Assembly: GCA_013398955.1 (NCBI GenBank)
Contig: VWPU01002882.1
Location: forward strand, 310,001 to 374,000
Reading direction: 5' to 3'
From: Callaeas wilsoni
Taxonomy: Eukaryota; Chordata; Aves; Passeriformes; Callaeidae
DNA length: 64,000 nt
Below the pieces are notes generated by a model. It was given only the letters and a program-made list of their open reading frames with translations. It ran no database searches and was not told the origin of the DNA. Position 1 is the first letter of the stretch; each line of letters starts with the position of its first letter. A program made the position numbers and the translations under genes. Positions 60,766 through 64,000 of this stretch are shown here, piece by piece.

Positions 60766-62880
60766 CTGGTCTTGCTCCCAACACTCATTGTTCTGTCCTC
60801 TGTTAGCCAGCTTAGACCTCTGAACAAAAAGCTGATGTACTGATCCATCTGAAAAGAAAATGTGTCTTTTAGAGTTAATTTTCATATAGATACAGCTCCT
60901 TCCTTAGCCACACAAAACCTAGTACAAGAGAAATTACACTGACAGGCAAAAGGAATAAAGAGGGAACAGGTGGAATCAGAAACTTGTGTTGCATCTAAGT
61001 GACCATGTAATTACACACTGAATGTGCATACCATCTGTCAGGAAAAATTTTGCATATCGTCTGCAAAAAAGCTATTATTCTTTCACACAAATTATAATAT
61101 CATGAAATTGTCTTTTCCACAGAATTCTTGACAGTGCTTCCTAGTCAGATCATTCTTCAGTAATAAGTTTTTCAGTAAAGGGTGATTTGAAATAGCTTAT
61201 AGTTTTTCTAAGACAGAATTTCCTATGTCCTGGATTTATTTCAAGGCACATATATAAAATGGGGCCATAATATTAAAATACATACATTTTCAGCTTGTCT
61301 TGTTTCCAGAGCCATCAAGTCAACGTCCTAATCAGAGCACGCAACTGTGCTGGGTTTTCACTGATGGTAAAATATTATCTGAATTTGTGCAAACAGAAAC
61401 ACAAATAAAATATTACCCTAAGAGATGTGAGCATTCCAGTGAGGATGAAAAGAAGATACAGTGTGCATATAGTAAAAAGAAAGAGCCTAGTGTGGATGTT
61501 TAGAATGTTAAAATATATTATAAAAATATGTTGGATCAAAGAGTGCAGTATATGTACCCTAACTTGAGAAGCCAAAATTATATATTTAAATTTAATTTAG
61601 TCATTGTGCTTTTCTGTCCCATCCCATGAAGAGAAGTAAGACTCTAGAAAGGGCAATTAATCTCAATCCACGATGTTCACCTAAAGAGTCAGAGAATTTA
61701 TGCTCTGAAAGTATCTATTTCACTCCATGTTATGTCACAGTTTTTTAACATCTCATTCTCATTCACTGATTCCAAGTCTATTTTCACAAGGAATAGCTAA
61801 ACCAACCCTAGAACATCTCTGCACGTACAAGGGCAGCAGGCGGGAAATAGAAAACAAAAGGAAAATTTAGACAGTAGATGCCTCTTCCATTGCAGCTCCT
61901 GGGATATGGAGGACTTTTGTACTGCAGCTTTCCAGTTAATTTCAGAAGTAAAAAGCAAACCAAACCAGCAGAGCCCATTGTTATTAACAGGCAGTAGTTC
62001 TGAAGGCAATGATTAGAGTTTCCACTTATATACATTTGCGTTCAATAAGGTCTTCTGGTTTTTTTATGCATCTCCCATGAGGAAACCATATCTATGCTGA
62101 AAGGTTTTTCTGAAATCTAGACAGAAATCAACACAAGCCAGTAAAATGACACCCCATGTCATCAAACATGCGGTGAAAGTTTTTTACAGTATGGAGTTCA
62201 GCAAGTAAATCAATCTTACCCAGTGCAATCCATAAAATTAATCAGGCACAACCCACCCTATACATCTTAGAACAATTTTCAATGCAAAGGTTTTAAAAAA
62301 AAAACCACTTTAGAGCTATTAAATATGTAACTACATGCTCATATCAGTTTAACAGTTTAATTAGCATAGTTTTAAACTCTTCATACAGTTTCCTTTTCTT
62401 GAACTTCTGAATGAGAAAATCTCATTGAAGAAGTGGGGAAAGATGAGCATCCACCATGCAAAATTCCACTTTACCTTTTACCTCTCCTTAGGTTATGTAT
62501 TAAAACCAGCTCTTGAAGGGTTGCTGTGAACTGTGCTGATTATTTCTGAGAACAGCTCAGTATGATTTATCATCTCTAGAAATATTGACAAAAATCTTGA
62601 TTAGAAGATCAGATCCCAAGAAAATGGAGACAATGTGTTCAAATAGCAAAGCTGGACAACGCCATTTTCATTAGTGTGAACATTCCAAAAAGAGATGTTC
62701 CTCCTCTTCCTTACAGTTCCCAGAGGCTGCTGCAGACTAACTCTCTGCATCCGGAGGTGGCTACTATTCTGTCCCATCTTCCTAGTTTCTACACTTCCTT
62801 CAAAACACTGCAACAAAACTGTGCTGGCTGCCACTGGAATTGTGACTCTCCTGTCAATGTGTAAATTTCATAACAGATGA
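60766..62880. other. Unassigned sequence, no gene
   Basis: Open frames of 62-77 codons overlap on both strands (61797-62035, 62601-62880). The slightly GC-richer patch at about 62690-62850 shows no domain or splice signal that would justify an exon call. Confidence 0.5.
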
Positions 62881-63260
62881 AGCTTTGAACGGCTGGGTGT
62901 TTTTTAATCGCTCGCCCAGTATGGCAGCTGAAGGGATGGAGTGGAGGCAGTCAGTGCAGGGGAAGGAGCAGTGTTGTGAGTGCTGAGGAAGTCAAGTCTG
63001 TGTCTGTCTGTCCACCACAGCTGTTAATAATGCTGGGCCACATTGTCCCTATGCCGATGTTAATACAGTTTTTGCCACCTATTCATGGGAGATAATTATT
63101 CATTGGCTATTTGTTTTCACTATCAGCTGTAAATAAGTTACACAACCAATAGAAAACAGCATCATGTAATCAAGTAATGATCAGTCCCCCAGGTAAAATT
63201 ATCATTGTATGAAATTACCCTGCCATTACTTTTTAATAGGCTGCCTAATTAAGGCAATAT
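62881..63260. other. Enhancer-like unique block (candidate conserved element)
   Basis: Non-repetitive sequence with clustered motifs: CAGCTGTTAATAATG near 63019, GATAATTATTCATTGGC near 63090, ATCAGCTGTAAATAAG near 63122, ATGTAATCAAGTAATGATCA near 63164 and GCCTAATTAAGGC at 63243-63255. E-boxes (CAGCTG), homeodomain cores, an inverted CCAAT (ATTGG) and a CCAAT box within about 250 bases resemble known developmental enhancers. The call rests on pattern, not on alignment. Confidence 0.35.
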
Positions 63261-63272
63261 ATCTTAATATAT

Positions 63273-63342
63273 TGAATCCTTGTTGAGTCAAAAAATAATT
63301 GATACAATGAATCCTTGTTGAGTCACAAAACAATATGACTCT
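63273..63342. repeat. 35-bp-period direct repeat
   Basis: TGAATCCTTGTTGAGTCA occurs at 63273 and 63308, identical over 18 bases, then diverges within the A-rich remainder of each unit (AAAAAATAATTG against CAAAACAATATG). Confidence 0.9.
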
Positions 63343-64000
63343 GTAAGAAAAATATAGAGGTTGCTAAGGATTATTTTGAGGCTGATGAAGCTGTTTCTGA
63401 CAGCCCCCAAACGAGCTCTAATATATTGTATAGCCATTATTAAATTGGCATCATATGCCTTGAGATTCCTATTTGATAATAATTTCTGCATGCTTGCCTT
63501 TTTAGAACAGTGGTTCTTAATAGATAATGAAAGTTAGAAAGAGGTAATAGAACATATTGCAAGACCTAAAGAAACTTAAACTTCTCTCAACAAAACCAAC
63601 AGCAGTTGTCAGAGCACATAAAGGAAAACAACAGGACTTGGGGATCTGACTGATAAATCGCTTTGCAGCTGGAAAGTTTCAGATGGATATTACTTTGCCA
63701 ACAAACCAAGTTTTATATAGACTTAGCTAAAAGTCAGAAGTGTTTACGACATGTTATGACAGCACTTTGATGCCAGAGATTCCCTTCTCCTAATGAAACA
63801 ATTTGAAAAAATGGAATCCAATGCAAAAATCCTTCGGATTGTAGTCACACAGTTGTGTACTCTGGCAGACTGAGCGTCTTCTGTGTACACTTATACATTA
63901 CTTACCATTCCAGTGGTGCTTCCGAAGAGATGTCACAAACCCTATCCAATTACTAGAGGAAAACAAAAAACCATTATATTCTGTACCAGAGAGGTAAGGA
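63343..64000. other. Unassigned sequence to window end
   Basis: The 67-codon minus frame at 63288-63491 overlaps the direct repeat and is not a gene. The block at 63360-63530 has enhancer-like composition (TATTGTATAGCCATTATTAA, TTGATAATAATTTCTGCATG). No gene or transposon reaches the right edge. Confidence 0.5.

Noticed and set aside
60514..60885. 123-codon minus-strand frame over the CR1 ORF2 fragment
   Set aside because: Antisense shadow of the CR1 reverse-transcriptase region.

Overview
The window looks like non-coding DNA from a bird's nuclear genome. The evidence is five segments I recognise as CR1 LINEs, the dominant avian retroposon. Three keep a full 3' end, one of them with the ATTCTATGA-like terminal repeat. 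There are also two LTRs of kinds I know from landbird genomes, with neoavian the best guess and a species not callable. The background is AT-rich with microsatellites, and nothing looks bacterial. No open reading frame is convincing as a host gene: all are short, of low similarity to anything I recognise, or lie over repeats. I saw no rRNA, tRNA or CRISPR array. The DNA is therefore intergenic (gene-desert-like) or lies inside a very large intron.

Layout. 0-2 kb: an 83-bp imperfect tandem duplication, then a 555-bp solo LTR with a perfect 5-bp target-site duplication (GTTAT). 2-13 kb: mostly unique sequence with one ancient MIR-like SINE and a (GATTA)5 run. 13-24 kb: a CR1 3' end with an internal deletion, AAT and ACAT/AT microsatellites, and a second LTR at 23.07-23.51 kb. 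24-29 kb: a 55-bp tandem duplication and a reverse-strand CR1 3' end. 29-52 kb: almost free of recognisable retroposons except one MIR-like fragment; it holds a perfect 59-bp tandem duplication, several perfect hairpins, and a 50-bp-period repeat containing (CAAT)n. 52-61 kb: repeat-rich, with a G-quadruplex motif beside a reverse-strand CR1 scrap, two CR1 3' ends, and a decayed CR1 ORF2 piece that still shows the FADD reverse-transcriptase motif. 61-64 kb: unique sequence with a stretch that reads like a conserved developmental enhancer.

No operon or pathway can be described because there are no genes. The interpretable biology is transposon history (insertion, LTR-LTR recombination, decay), short tandem duplication, and possible cis-regulatory sequence. 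Family assignments rest on remembered consensus sequences and not on a database search, so element edges are approximate except where target-site duplications or exact repeat periods fix them. I found no convincing new biological system. The strongest items are the exactly bounded solo LTR, the perfect 59-bp duplication, the G4-CR1 junction and the enhancer-like blocks.
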